A DNA stretch of 64,000 nt from Adiantum capillus-veneris (taxonomy: Eukaryota; Streptophyta; Polypodiopsida; Polypodiales; Pteridaceae). This document shows positions 10,448 to 20,439 of this stretch, one piece after another. Numbering within the stretch: position 1 is the stretch's first letter; every line of letters starts with the position of its first letter. Where the stretch lies: positions 1 to 64,000 of the forward strand of contig JABFUD020000234.1 of the NCBI GenBank assembly GCA_014529385.2, in the 5' to 3' direction. A program made the translations under genes and the position numbers. The notes under the pieces were generated by a model, which was given only the letters and a program-made list of their open reading frames with translations, ran no database searches and was not told the DNA's origin.

Positions 10448-11100
10448 GGTAGACCAACTGAAAGGCAAAGGCAAATCTTTTCAGTGGGGACCCGCTCAAC
10501 AGCATAGTTTTGATACACTCAAGGATGCATTAGCTACAGGTCCAATTCTAGCTATTGTAGATCCTTTGAAACCGTTCGTTTTGGAAACGAATGCCAGTGA
10601 TCGTGCTATTGGAGCAGTCCTGCTCTACAAGAAGGGCGGCCAATTGCATTTGAAAGTAAGAAGCTTGATTCAGCACATCAGAATTATTTTGCTTATGAAC
10701 TCAAACTCTATGCAATAGTGTGTGCCTTGAAAACATGGCGACATTATTTGTATGGTGCTCAATTTAAGATTGTGTTTGACCATGAAAGCATTAAATGGTT
10801 TACACAACAAACCGATTTGAAGGGTCAAAAAGCCAGGTAGACTGAGATTCTTCAGGAATATGATGCAAATCTCTGGTATCGTAAAGGACGATACAATGTG
10901 GTGACTGACGCTCTTAGTCATATGCCTGAGATCAATTCTCTCTTGTTCACGGAACTTCTTTTTGGATTCTCTAAAGGGCAAATACGAGCAGGATGATGCA
11001 TATTCCAAAGTGTGGAGCCATGTACAAATGAGGGATCCTTCTCACTCCAATGATGGTAGTGTATCATTAACCTCCACACAATTCTTCTCTGTCGAGTGAT
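10448..11100 (+). pseudogene. Ty3/gypsy RNase H fragment
   Basis: Coding sequence starts abruptly at the LTR boundary, in the linker after reverse transcriptase (FDTLKDALATG). It continues through an RNase H domain (PFVLETNASD, YGAQFKIVFDHESIKWF, RYNVVTDALS). RNase H removes the RNA template during reverse transcription. Several stops and frame changes make it non-functional. The minus-strand copy at 50470-50988 has the same domain with few breaks and confirms the assignment. Reverse transcriptase, protease and gag of this copy are missing, most simply because the family-B element inserted at this point. Confidence 0.85.
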
Positions 11101-11382
11101 GAACTACATCGATGGAAGAATTTTACCATCGACAATGGGTACCTACTCCATAAGGGGAGAGTTTGTGTACCGACAGACACAGATGTTCGGCGCCAAATTC
11201 TTTATGAATGTCATGACAGTCCAAGCGCAAGGCACTCGGGTATTAGAAATACTTATGCTCTCATACGATGATAGTTTTACTGGCCAGGTTTACATGGCTT
11301 TGTTCAAGATTCTGTCGTACATTGCCAAAAATGTCAAGCTAACAAAGTAGAGTGCCTGAAAGCAGGAGGACTCTTACATCCT
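11101..11382 (+). pseudogene. Gypsy integrase zinc-binding (HHCC) region, broken
   Basis: Different frames give RWKNFTIDNGYLLHKGR, then RRQILYECHDS, FYWPGLHGFVQDSV and HCQKCQANK. This is the usual order leading into the H-H-C-C finger of gypsy integrases. Frameshifts interrupt it before the intact core that starts near 11383. Confidence 0.75.
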
Positions 11383-11979
11383 TTGGAGATTCCCAATGGT
11401 AAATGGGAAAGTATCTCTATGGATTTTATTGTGGGTTTATCAACCACTGTACGAGGGCATGACTTAGTATGGGTGATCGTAGACCGGTTGACTAAACTAT
11501 GTACGTTTATTCCAACCAAATCAACGATGAATACTCCAAAATTAGCCAAGTTATTTGTGAACAACCTATACAAGTTGTATGTCTTTCCAAGTAACATTGT
11601 CAGTGATCATGATCCCAAGTTTAACAGTCATTTTTGGAGGGTTGTGTTTAAACGATTGGGTACACAACTCAACCTCAGTACAGCCGATCATTCAAAAACG
11701 GATGGTCAAACTGAACGAGTTAACCAAGTGCTAGAGGATATGCTACACGCATACATTAGCAAGAAACAAACAGGCTGGGAAAAATATCTACCTCTTCTTG
11801 AGTTTGCTTACAACAGTGCTAAGCATGTCACAATTGGATTTAGTCCTTTCATGCTCATGTATGGTTTTCAACCTAGATCACCTGTTACAGTAGGGTTGGG
11901 AACCAAAAAACTCCAACAGGTTAAGGATTTTCTCCAAGTCCACATGGATATGCTGAAACTCGCTCGTCAGAACGTCTGA
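11383..11979 (+). CDS. Ty3/gypsy integrase catalytic core
   Basis: A 198-codon open frame holds the complete D,D-35-E core: the first Asp in SMDFIVGLS, the second in VSDHDPKFNSHFW and the Glu in TDGQTERVNQVLEDML. Integrase inserts the retroelement cDNA into the genome. The frame is uninterrupted although the polyprotein around it is broken. The listed start is only the first in-frame ATG, since in the element this is an internal part of Pol. Confidence 0.85.
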   Translation: MEIPNGKWESISMDFIVGLSTTVRGHDLVWVIVDRLTKLCTFIPTKSTMNTPKLAKLFVNNLYKLYVFPSNIVSDHDPKFNSHFWRVVFKRLGTQLNLSTADHSKTDGQTERVNQVLEDMLHAYISKKQTGWEKYLPLLEFAYNSAKHVTIGFSPFMLMYGFQPRSPVTVGLGTKKLQQVKDFLQVHMDMLKLARQNV

Positions 11980-12500
11980 CAAGCGCAGGATCGGTATAAG
12001 AAGTACGCTAATGAGAAACGTTGGCAAGTTACCTTTGAGGAAGGGGAGGAAGTATTTTTACGTGTGCCAGAGCATTCAGAAAGTCTGAAAACTGGGCCAA
12101 CACCTAAATTATCTCCACGATATTGTGGGCCTTTCAAAATACTCAAGTGAGTGGGTGATCGTGCCTACAAACTATCGTTACCTACACATTCTCGTATCCA
12201 TCCAGTGTTTCATGTAAGCCATCTACGTAAGCGACTACATGGGGACGACAACGTCCTTGACCAACAGATTCTGGTCAATTACATTGAAGCTCCTACCTTA
12301 CCGCATGAACCTGAATGAATTCTTGACTATCATGATTTACGTATGCATCATCATGTACATCGACAAGCTTTAATCAAGTGGAAAGATCGACCTGAGAAAG
12401 GTGCCAAGCTTTAATCAAGTGGAAAGATTGACCTGAGAAAGGTGCCACTTGGGAAAACATTAGTGCTCTTAAAAAGAAGTTCCCACTTTTGTTTTCAAGG
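11980..12500 (+). pseudogene. Gypsy integrase C-terminus and chromodomain-like tail, with internal duplication
   Basis: After a stop at 11977, coding continues with GEEVFLRVPEHSESL, PRYCGPFKIL, LPTHSRIHPVFHVSHLRK, then ILDYHDLRMHHHVHRQALIKWKDRP. The last part matches the chromodomain found at the integrase tail of chromovirus-type gypsy elements, which directs insertion. A 41-bp tandem duplication (12365-12446) inside the chromodomain shifts the frame. Further stops are present. Confidence 0.75.
12365..12446. repeat. 41-bp tandem duplication within the chromodomain
   Basis: AAGCTTTAATCAAGTGGAAA begins at 12365 and again at 12406 with one base difference. The period is not a multiple of three. 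Confidence 0.9.
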
Positions 12501-12511
12501 ACGAAAACTCT

Positions 12512-12700
12512 TCCTTAAGGGGGGAGTAATGTCAAGACAAGGGCAAGGCCAGGGAGTCACGGACTGGGCCAGGGGCTAGAGTAGGCAGTGTAGACAAGGG
12601 AATCCGGCTAGGGAAAAAGGCTAGGAGCCTGCCTATATAGTGGGAGGTTGGGAGGTGGATTCTAGGGTCTAGTCACCCATGCTTTACAACCAGGGTTCTC
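12512..12700 (+). mobile_element. Polypurine tract and short 3' LTR of the gypsy element
   Basis: CCTTAAGGGGGGAGTAA precedes TGTCAAGACAAGGGC at 12530. The LTR holds CTATATAG near 12632 and resembles the minus-strand LTR at 54721-54865 (TGTCATGCCAAGGGC, TATATATGAGAGGTTGGG). Its right end, near 12690-12700, is inferred from that comparison, so these LTRs are unusually short at about 150-170 bp. Confidence 0.7.
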
Positions 12701-12719
12701 TACTCCACCTAGAGACATG

Positions 12720-13245
12720 AAAAACGTTGCAATGCCAACAACAAAAGGATTGGAAGAATACATAGAGGAGAGGCATCTCTGATCAAAAAACCAAACGTGA
12801 GATTCGTCAAAGCCAATGATACCATGAGAGTGCTTACAGATTATGCTCATGAGGGCTTGTATAGATTCACAAACGGGGATCAAGATATCTTGTGTGTAGA
12901 ATCCTATGTTAGAGAGTTGACCATCCATAAGAACCTCTATGCATTCATGTATAGATATGCCCACGGAGTGCAAGTTTTGATGGTAGATAAGTATGAAAGA
13001 GAGTACAAACTTGTCAATCCAATTGACCTAGAATGATATACATGCAAGGGTACTCCAATATCTACTTACTTCCAGACAATAACGATGCTAGAGTATAATC
13101 AGAGAAGATTTCATCGGGATTCTCTCCAAGACGAGAGGAGAGCACCAGAGACGTCTTTCCACGAGATCACAAATTGGTTAGATTGGTGATTGAACCACAA
13201 CGACTAAGACTGTATCAAGTGGCTCAATGTGTCAAGACAAAGTAC
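12720..13245 (+). pseudogene. Upstream coding region of the gag-protease element, degenerate
   Basis: Open stretches such as 12797-13036 (MRFVKANDTMRVLTDYAH, then MYRYAHGVQVL) and short later pieces look like protein rather than random text. They lead into the gag domain at 13250. Breaks occur near 13036 and 13185. No family is recognised for this amino-terminal part. Confidence 0.4.
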
Positions 13246-14667
13246 AATGGGTAAGGGGATCCATATGCTCATGTCTCACTCATCAAACAAGTTTTGAGAG
13301 CCAAACAGATTGCGGATTTCCATACTCAATATGAGGGATTCGGATTGACATTGGAAGGAACGGTGTTGACTTGGTTCCAACCACTAAATAGAGATGATTT
13401 TTCCAACATAGCACAACTCTTACAAGAATTTCTAGAGGAGTTCTCAAAAAGGGAGATCAAACACACACAATGTCACACATCTACGGTTTCAAGCAAAAAG
13501 TGAACGAGAGAGTGAAGGAAGCTTTGCTTTGCTTCAAATAATACATAGAGATGTCATGTGAGAGAGTTGTCGCAAGATGAGAGATTGTTAGTTCTCTTCA
13601 TTAAGGGCTTAAAAAATGAGATTCTAAAAAAAGACCTACACTTGAAAGGATACAAGACGTTTGATCAAGTCACTAGAGAAGCTCTATATCTAGTTGATAA
13701 TTGTAAGGCCTACGGAGAGGTAATTGAAGATACAGACAACACGACTAGTAGTGCCTCATCTCCGAAGGACGAATCAACAAAAAAGAGATATGTTCAAACT
13801 CCTTGGGAGCCAATCATTGAACAAGTGGTTGAGGGGGTGATTAGAATAATAAACCAAGGCTACAAACAAAACCTAAATATACGACAACCTCAATTGAAGA
13901 GATATAATACTTGTGGAGGGGATCATCCCACTCCATGGTGTAGCACTCAACCAAAACCACAATGTGTGGTAGGGCAACAACCACCTCTTCTAAATGATGG
14001 TAGAGTGATAATGAATTGTACTCATCCATCACACATGCCACTACCCATGAAAAACCAGTACTCCATGGATGGGAATATGTTCATGTTCATAGCCAATCAG
14101 GAGTATGATTCAAAGAACATCCTTACCAGGCCAGAACAACCATTGGCTGGATCACCAGCTATGAAACAAGAAGGTCCATGCTATGAATGTGGAGGTTACC
14201 ATTGGGCACAAAGTTTTCCAAACAAGGGTCAACAAACAGAATTATTTGGATTCTGTGAACGTTGTGGGAGAGACCATCTACGTCGACACTGTGCTAAAAA
14301 TCCAAACTACAAAGGGAAAGCAACAATGAATGTTGTAGGCATAATGCCTTCTTCAAGTGGATCTGAGATAGAACCCACCATTCCTTTAAACGTGATGAGT
14401 CAAGCTCAAGTTGAAGAAGCTGCTAAAAACGCAATTGTTGAGGAGGAACCCACATTGCCTATTCAAACAAAAATAAAAAACTTATCGGTGAGAACAGGAA
14501 GAAAATCATGGAAAGACAAAAAGGATAAAATGAAAGCAAAGATGCTGCAAGAGAAAGCTGCTTTGGAAAATGAGCTGCACCAAACCAAAGAACAGCTGAA
14601 ACATAAGCAAGAAAGCAAGAAAAATGCAAAGGGATCTAAAGAGTCAAAGACTAACTCAGGAGGTTGA
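13246..14667 (+). pseudogene. Retrotransposon Gag with zinc-knuckle-like motifs
   Basis: HVSLIKQVLRAKQIADFHTQ followed by GTVLTWFQPLNRDDF and FLEEFSKREIK matches the core of plant retrotransposon Gag (capsid) proteins. Two compensating frame changes lie between 13503 and 13558. The frame is then open for 369 codons. It carries three Cys/His clusters: YNTCGGDHPTPWC (first Cys lost), CYECGGYHWAQSF (last Cys lost) and FCERCGRDHLRRHC (nearly canonical), plausible nucleic-acid-binding knuckles. A Lys/Gln-rich coiled coil ends the frame (KDKMKAKMLQEKAALENEL). Gag forms the virus-like particle. Confidence 0.75.
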
Positions 14668-15260
14668 GTCTTGCTTGACAAAGTCTTTGAACCTTTGGAT
14701 GCAATCTTGAAAGCTTATGATGGTAGGTTAAAGACCAACCAAACCAAGGATGATAGATGGCTAACGTACCCTCACCGGGGTATGAAAAAGGGAGGTTGAA
14801 AATGTGCAAGGAGCTCATCCAAAAGGCCCAAGCTCTTATGGAACCAATTCTAGATGCTCCAAAAATGGAGGTGCTAGTCCGTGAAAAAATCCAAGAATTG
14901 AAAAGTCTTGGTATTGTAAACAAAGACTAGGAAGAGCCAGGAGTTGAGGCACCTTTAGATACAAGGGAAGTAGCCAATACCACAGATGGGGTGGGTTCAC
15001 AAGTAGTGATGCCTATTCCGGAGGTAGACGAACCGTGGCCACAATCCTTATAGGAATCGATCAGAAACCAAAACAATGGTAGTGCTACTTTAAAGTCATC
15101 ACCTATCCCTGAAATAAACATGGATCTTGAATTTTTCCCATGAGATATAAGATCTTTATATAGGGATGTCGGGTCTATCGCATCTGAAGAGAGTAAACCA
15201 CGCTCTCTTTAGACTCTTCCATCTTTCATAGAAGAACTCGAAACAAAATTAGAGGTTAAA
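14668..15260 (+). pseudogene. Linker between Gag and protease, degenerate
   Basis: Coding text continues with several stops and frame changes: EPLDAILKAYDGRLKTN, then KELIQKAQALMEPILDAP, then an acidic segment. It belongs to the same polyprotein by position. No domain is recognised. Confidence 0.5.
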
Positions 15261-15863
15261 ATGGTACCTTCTCAGTGGAAAGCCACACCAAAAATTATGG
15301 ATACCAAGAGCTTGCACAAATTGATGTCTTCTCCTATAAAATTCACACTTTATCTCTTAGAGATACTAAAAATTAGACCGCATCTATGGGACCAAATGGG
15401 CAGAAACCTAGAAAACATGGGGTTGAAAATCCCTTCACATGACCAACTTGCAGACAAAAACATGGATGACACCTTACCTAAGAAGCCACAGACAAAGCCA
15501 ATACCAGTAAATAAGGTGGGTGACTACTTACCACTTGAGTGCAAAGGAGTAAAGACGGTTGCTATATTAGATAGTGGGGCAGGAATTGACATTGCAACCA
15601 AAGAAATATGGAAAAAATGGGGAAAGCCTGCTCTTAGAACTCAAATGAAATTTCAATTAGCAAATGGATACGTTGAGAGACCAATAGGAATATTAAAACA
15701 AATCATTGTATCCTCGTGTTGCATAGAGTATAAACATACCTTTGCCATAATGAATTCTGACAAGAGCAGTAACTTTGAAATCATATTGGGCAGACCATTC
15801 ATGCATCATCTCAAAATGGCACAAGACTGGGGCAATGACTATATCTACTTGAGACACAAATAG
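15261..15863 (+). CDS. Retropepsin (aspartic protease) of the gag-protease element
   Basis: In a 200-codon open frame the catalytic motif VAILDSGAGIDIATKEIW has its active-site Asp at about residue 104, and the flap-distal ILGRPFMHHL lies at about residue 176, the usual spacing in retroelement proteases. The enzyme would act as a dimer to cleave Gag and Pol. The frame appears intact, but neighbours are broken. The listed start is simply the first in-frame ATG, and coding similarity begins upstream. A second, degenerate protease-like block follows at 16380. Confidence 0.8.
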   Translation: MVPSQWKATPKIMDTKSLHKLMSSPIKFTLYLLEILKIRPHLWDQMGRNLENMGLKIPSHDQLADKNMDDTLPKKPQTKPIPVNKVGDYLPLECKGVKTVAILDSGAGIDIATKEIWKKWGKPALRTQMKFQLANGYVERPIGILKQIIVSSCCIEYKHTFAIMNSDKSSNFEIILGRPFMHHLKMAQDWGNDYIYLRHK

Positions 15864-15889
15864 ATCACTACAAAAATCAGCATAAAAGA

Positions 15890-16313
15890 TCATAGTTATA
15901 GAGACGTAGAACGAATCCCGCGGGAAAAATTAAACTCCACAACTGATTTTGAAAGCAAAGTGCATATTTGGATGTACGGAGCTCCTGAGAGTGTAAGTCT
16001 GAGGAAGGAGGATTGTATTCTCGATTGACTTGTGGAGGAAACAGACTATATTACAAAACCTTTTCCTGAAGAAATGTTTGAAAAATTTGGATGGCAGCAA
16101 ATTCTTGTCACTCTTGATGTGTGTGTGAATGAGGTGACCCTGACTAAATTTTGCAATGAAGATGGCTATGATATAACTCCCTTGTTTAGGATAAAGGTGT
16201 TGAAGGAAGCTAATGAAGTTTGTGAGTGTGAAAGCAGAAATGGTGAGATAGATGGTTACGACTTGGAGCATGAGGCAAAAGTGAAAATGAAAGAAGCAGA
16301 GCAACCACAATAA
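15890..16313 (+). pseudogene. Post-protease segment, unknown
   Basis: A 93-codon frame (16032-16313) contains PFPEEMFEKFGWQQILVTLD and a Cys-bearing VCECESRNGEID. It continues in the same frame after one stop with YVIIDIPEESKKYVSKK and leads into the next block. It lies where reverse transcriptase would be expected, but no RT motif (FxDD or the template-grip region) is seen. Confidence 0.45.
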
Positions 16314-16379
16314 TATGTCATCATTGACATACCTGAAGAATCAAAAAAATATGTTTCAAAGAAGCCGACTCCAGAAAGA

Positions 16380-16814
16380 GTGCAAATGAAAGCAGATGAA
16401 GAAGTAACGTTTCCAAGTTCATCAAATGTTCAGCAAACGCAAGATCAAAATAAGAATAGGGACAAGGACAAAGATCGAATGTCTCCTATGATGATCAAAT
16501 TCAAAATATGCGAGGAAACAGGACACAAAATCACATGTTCACTTGTGATAGATCTAGAAGCGACAAAGACTTTAATGACTTATACTACATGGCTCATGAT
16601 GGGAAAGCCACCAATCAAAGAGCTAGAGGACATCGTGTACACAAGTTCAAAAATGCCCATTCCTAGCTTTGGCATGGCAGAAGCCGTACTCAAGTTGAGT
16701 ATTGGGGAGTATAAGGATACTTTCCACATAATCGACTCCATTAAAAAAGCTGGAGACATATCTTCTTTCAACACAACAATCAAAAGCTTCAACAACAACT
16801 GTAAGAGTCCATGA
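16380..16814 (+). pseudogene. Second, degenerate retropepsin-like block
   Basis: A 144-codon frame holds ITCSLVIDLEATKTLMTYTTW, which lines up with the protease active-site region (compare LVDTGARVNAVSYSTY at the left end of the window), but DTGA is replaced by DLEA. Downstream PSFGMAEAVLKLSIGEYKDTF follows the usual beta pattern. Without the Asp-Thr/Ser-Gly triad it would not be catalytic. It may be a structural duplicate of the protease fold. Confidence 0.4.
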
Positions 16815-16854
16815 AGCTTCTCAAATCCATGCAAAGAAGAAACCGCCAACCATC

Positions 16855-17990
16855 GTGGAAAAAGGTAAAACAAAGGTAAACACTGAAGTGTATCAACCTT
16901 GCAAGACGACTTTACCTTCAACAATCTTCCATCAAACTTCCCGTGAAGCCTCTACATCAAGAGCCACACCATCGACAATGCAATGGAAACCAAAGCAAAA
17001 AGTCTACCAACTAAAGTTTTCATCACCAAAAAACATCCAAAAGAAGACAAAGAGAATCAATCATGTGCTAGTATCCAAAGAGCACATCCAAGTCAAAGAC
17101 CCAGTTTGGATACACCAAACACCATTTCAACCACAACAACAAAAGGTGACAGGATGGGTAGCATCAAATGAGTCAATCACTGCTCAGGGCTACTTCCAAG
17201 GAAACGCTAATGTTTGGGCCAAAAAGCCTAAAGTAATAGCCTGGACCTACCCACCTCAACCAACGTGTTCTACACAGAACAAGACGTGCTATAAATGCAA
17301 GACAAACAAATCAAATAGGAGAAAGAAAAACCACAAAAGGCAGAAGAAAATACCTTCCAAGCAAGAAATGTGACAAGTTTGGGTACCAAAGTTAGACCTC
17401 GGTGAAGCTACCCAACACAAACAGGTGAAGCTGCTGACAATTCTAGTCAAGCTACTTTAAGCACAAGGATTTTATGAAGGTAACACTCAAATATAGTTAC
17501 CAAAAGTTGTAACTCAATCTAGAACAACCAAGAGAAATCATGTGGTACAAGCTTCTATCCAAAGGCAAACAATGAAAACCAAGATCCAACAGAAGCCAAT
17601 TGCAATGAAGGCTGCTACAATCTCTAGATGGATACCTTGTCATCAACTCCAAAATCAAGGCTTCTACAAAGGAGATCATCAGATATGGATATCGAAGCAT
17701 AGTGTCAATCAAGTCAAAGCAGAAGAAAATTTTCCAAAGACAATCACACAAAGACCAAAAACAAGATGGGTTCCGAAATTGCTCGTGGAAACTCAAACAC
17801 AAAGAACCCACACACAGATTCAATCGCTTAGAATGGGCGATAAAGCAAAGGCTCCATCAGACTCTACATCAGTGGAAGAACTTATTTCACAAAGTAGTGA
17901 CGACATACGACAAGCCTGTTAAGAGGAGCCAAAATATGCCAACTTACTTGACAAAATGGTGGCAACCAATGACCAAAACAATGGAAGAGG
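16855..17990 (+). pseudogene. WVPK-repeat protein of the gag-protease element
   Basis: Basic, Lys/Gln/Thr-rich sequence contains repeated units of the form W-[VI]-P-K ... Q-G-[FY]-[FY]-x-G-[ND]-x-Q-[IV]-W. Examples are TAQGYFQGNANVW (about 17180), a frame-shifted AQGFYEGNTQI (about 17462), RWIPCHQLQNQGFYKGDHQ (about 17626) and TRWVPKLLVETQ (about 17763). A CYKCKTNK pair of Cys lies near 17290. Stops and frameshifts separate the units. The same unit is better preserved at 34620-34720 (RWIPKRLLEAQGYYEGNDQ). Function unknown; the basic composition suggests nucleic-acid binding, an inference only. Confidence 0.55.
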
Positions 17991-19126
17991 CCTAAATTTT
18001 TAGAATTTATGAAATTGGGTTTCTGGCTTGAACAGGTAAGTCCAAGTCGCCATTAAAATACATGGTATAAAAGTCACAGTCGTGCAACTAAGCCACTAAA
18101 TGAGCAAGGTGTTAGTCCTAAACCTTCATGTAATATTCTCTATGGTCTAAGAATCTTAGTTATTCTAGGTAATGCTCAAGTTGGAAGAGTTGAGCATAAT
18201 TACGTTGTGTCACTCATGCTGGTATAGGTGAGCATAAGAGTCAAAGTCATTGTAGTATAGTGGTAAGTGAAGGAGGAAGTCCAAAAGACACTCATGCACT
18301 CAGCACAGTGAGGTATGAGTGGGGAAGCTTCTACATTGAAAACCCTTCTCAAAAACATGGAATCTATTGAGACATCCTTTGATGTCACATGTGCTACACT
18401 TGTTCCTTGAATCACCCATCATCTCCATCTCTTACACTACATGCTTTTGTTCAACAAATTTTCATATGCATATAGAGTGTCCCATAATTGGCACTTGCAT
18501 TAGACACTTTTCCTTGGTTTCTCCCAAGCACTCACCTTGCATGACAGGTACTTCAAGTCCAAATGCTCAACTCCAATAAGAGTGTATACCAAAGGCACTT
18601 TTTTTCCCAGCGGGTTTTTTCCCTTTGGTCATCCAGGTTTTAAGACTCTAATCTAGAAACCATCATTTTTGACTTCTTGTATATATTCCTTCTACATCAT
18701 CAAAAAGGAAATGGCTACCCAAGTCATTCGTCAAAGAGAGCAAAAACCGAAGGTCCATATGCTTATCAACAGAATATTTTATCTACTCCAAGGTCGACAA
18801 CAAAGCTCCATCAAAAAATGGAAAGTCAAAGAATGGCCTACAACAATGACAAATTCCGCAAGAGAGTCATCAACAACAATCAAAAGTAGCTCACACAGTG
18901 CTTCAACATTAGTGACCTATTGCAGACAACTCAAATTACAATGGACATGGAAAGCATACCCGTCATAAAGTCCATGCCACAAAGAGAATTGGCTCAATAA
19001 ACTTAAAAACATTAAAATCGATCTTCATGGTGGCCAAGACTGGCAACAAAGAGAGAGAAGGTTGTGTAATGTGAAAAAAAGTTATCTCGATGATCAAAGT
19101 TCAAGTCACGTATCAATAACATGGAA
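17991..19126 (+). other. Non-coding 3' region of the gag-protease element
   Basis: No domain is recognised. Text near 18595-18640 (CAGCGGGTTTTTTCCCTTTG) resembles the untranslated segment with G-rich/T-rich runs seen near the 3' ends of many plant LTR elements. No reverse transcriptase, RNase H or integrase motif was found on either strand here. Confidence 0.45.
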
Positions 19127-19530
19127 GATATGAATCACTCAAGGAAGGGGGGAGCGTCATCAACGCCAAAGCACTTCCAAAGCTAAAGACCAACCTTGAA
19201 GACAAATATTCAACGATCAATGGAAAGATGAAGAATGTCATACAAAGACAACGGATAAACAATGATAATTTCAACAAAAAAGCTCCCAACAACAAAACAT
19301 AAGGAGTTCCATAGTGTTGAAGTAGTGAAGTATACAAGTCAATGACAAAGATAGAAACATCAAAAGAACTCTTCACGGAAGATATGAATCACTCAAGGAA
19401 GGGGGAGCGTCATCAACGATAAAGCACTTCCCAAGCTGAAGTCCAACCTTGAAGACAAAGATGAAGACAACTCTATGACAAGACTGTACAAGGTTGTCTC
19501 AAGGGACAACACGATTTAGAAAGGGGGGAA
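19127..19530. repeat. 254-bp tandem duplication including a polypurine-like tract
   Basis: GATATGAATCACTCAAGGAA followed by a G-run and AGCGTCATCAACG occurs at 19127 and again at 19381, with similarity continuing about 90 bp (AAGCACTTCC, CCAACCTTGAAGAC). The true polypurine tract AGAAAGGGGGGAA, preceded by GTCTCAAGGGACAACACGA, ends at 19530. Confidence 0.85.
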
Positions 19531-20435
19531 TGCTTGAGGACAGATCGAACGGGTGCCCAATTGGTTGAACACGTAGCCGGACACCACATTTGTACTCTAT
19601 TAGTTTTTTGAGCTAGTGTAGTAATACTCTTGTAAATCCTGATTACAGAGTAGTGGATCAATCCCCTGAGTTGTAATGTTGTAATGATATTTGTAAAGGT
19701 CCATGTGAGCCGGCCACTGGCCATTTAGAAATCCCTAGGTATAAAGGTCAATAACCTTAATCTGAAAGGAAGGCTTATCTTTAGAAGAAGAAGGGAGTCT
19801 TAAAAACGTACGCTCAAGCTACGATTCTGCTCCAACTTGTAATCATCGCAACTAATGATTGGGTAATTCATTTTTGAATTCAAAACTTGCATTGTGTTCC
19901 TCTCTCTTTGCTCTTTCATTCAAGTGTAAGCATTGTCAGGTTTTTTGTGGTTTGTGACTAGATGTTAGTGAGTCTTAATAATTGTATATTTGAGTGCTCA
20001 AATCATTGTTTTTAGTTGTTTTGACCATAGGAGAGTGTTCTTAGACCATAGGACGACATTTCTGGCATGTTCTGTTGCAATTTTTAGTACCTTTTTTATG
20101 ATGGATCGTGATTTTGTTACCTTGTCACATTACAACCAGACTTGCTAGGATAGTGCCCCTAGGTGTCCTAGACCTCCTTCTAAAGTTTCACTGCATTTTG
20201 AGTCCGTTCGAGGTGCCAAAATGGCGTGATAACCTAGAGCTGTGAGAAAGGACATAGACAGATTTTCATGATCATTGAGTGTTTGTTTGCTTGTTGAGCT
20301 AGTGTGTTTGCTTGTTAAGGTTCACTTCTTGAGATTGACGATCTCAAAGAGTCTCCATGCCCCATCCAAGTCACTTCCGTGAGTATTGACATTGTTAGTA
20401 CCAAAAAGCTATGCTACAGACGTCCATCGTGGTGA
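19531..20435 (+). mobile_element. LTR of the gag-protease element
   Basis: It starts TGCTTGAGG directly after the polypurine tract. TATAAAG at 19740 is a promoter candidate. The distal part (TTGAGATTGACGATCTC, CCCCATCCAAGTCACTTCC) follows the same plan as the family-B LTR (GAGATTGACAACCTC, ATGCACTAGTCAAGTCAG), so the two families have related LTRs. The right end is uncertain by tens of bases, since satellite repeats begin about 20440. Confidence 0.65.
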
Positions 20436-20439
20436 CCCG

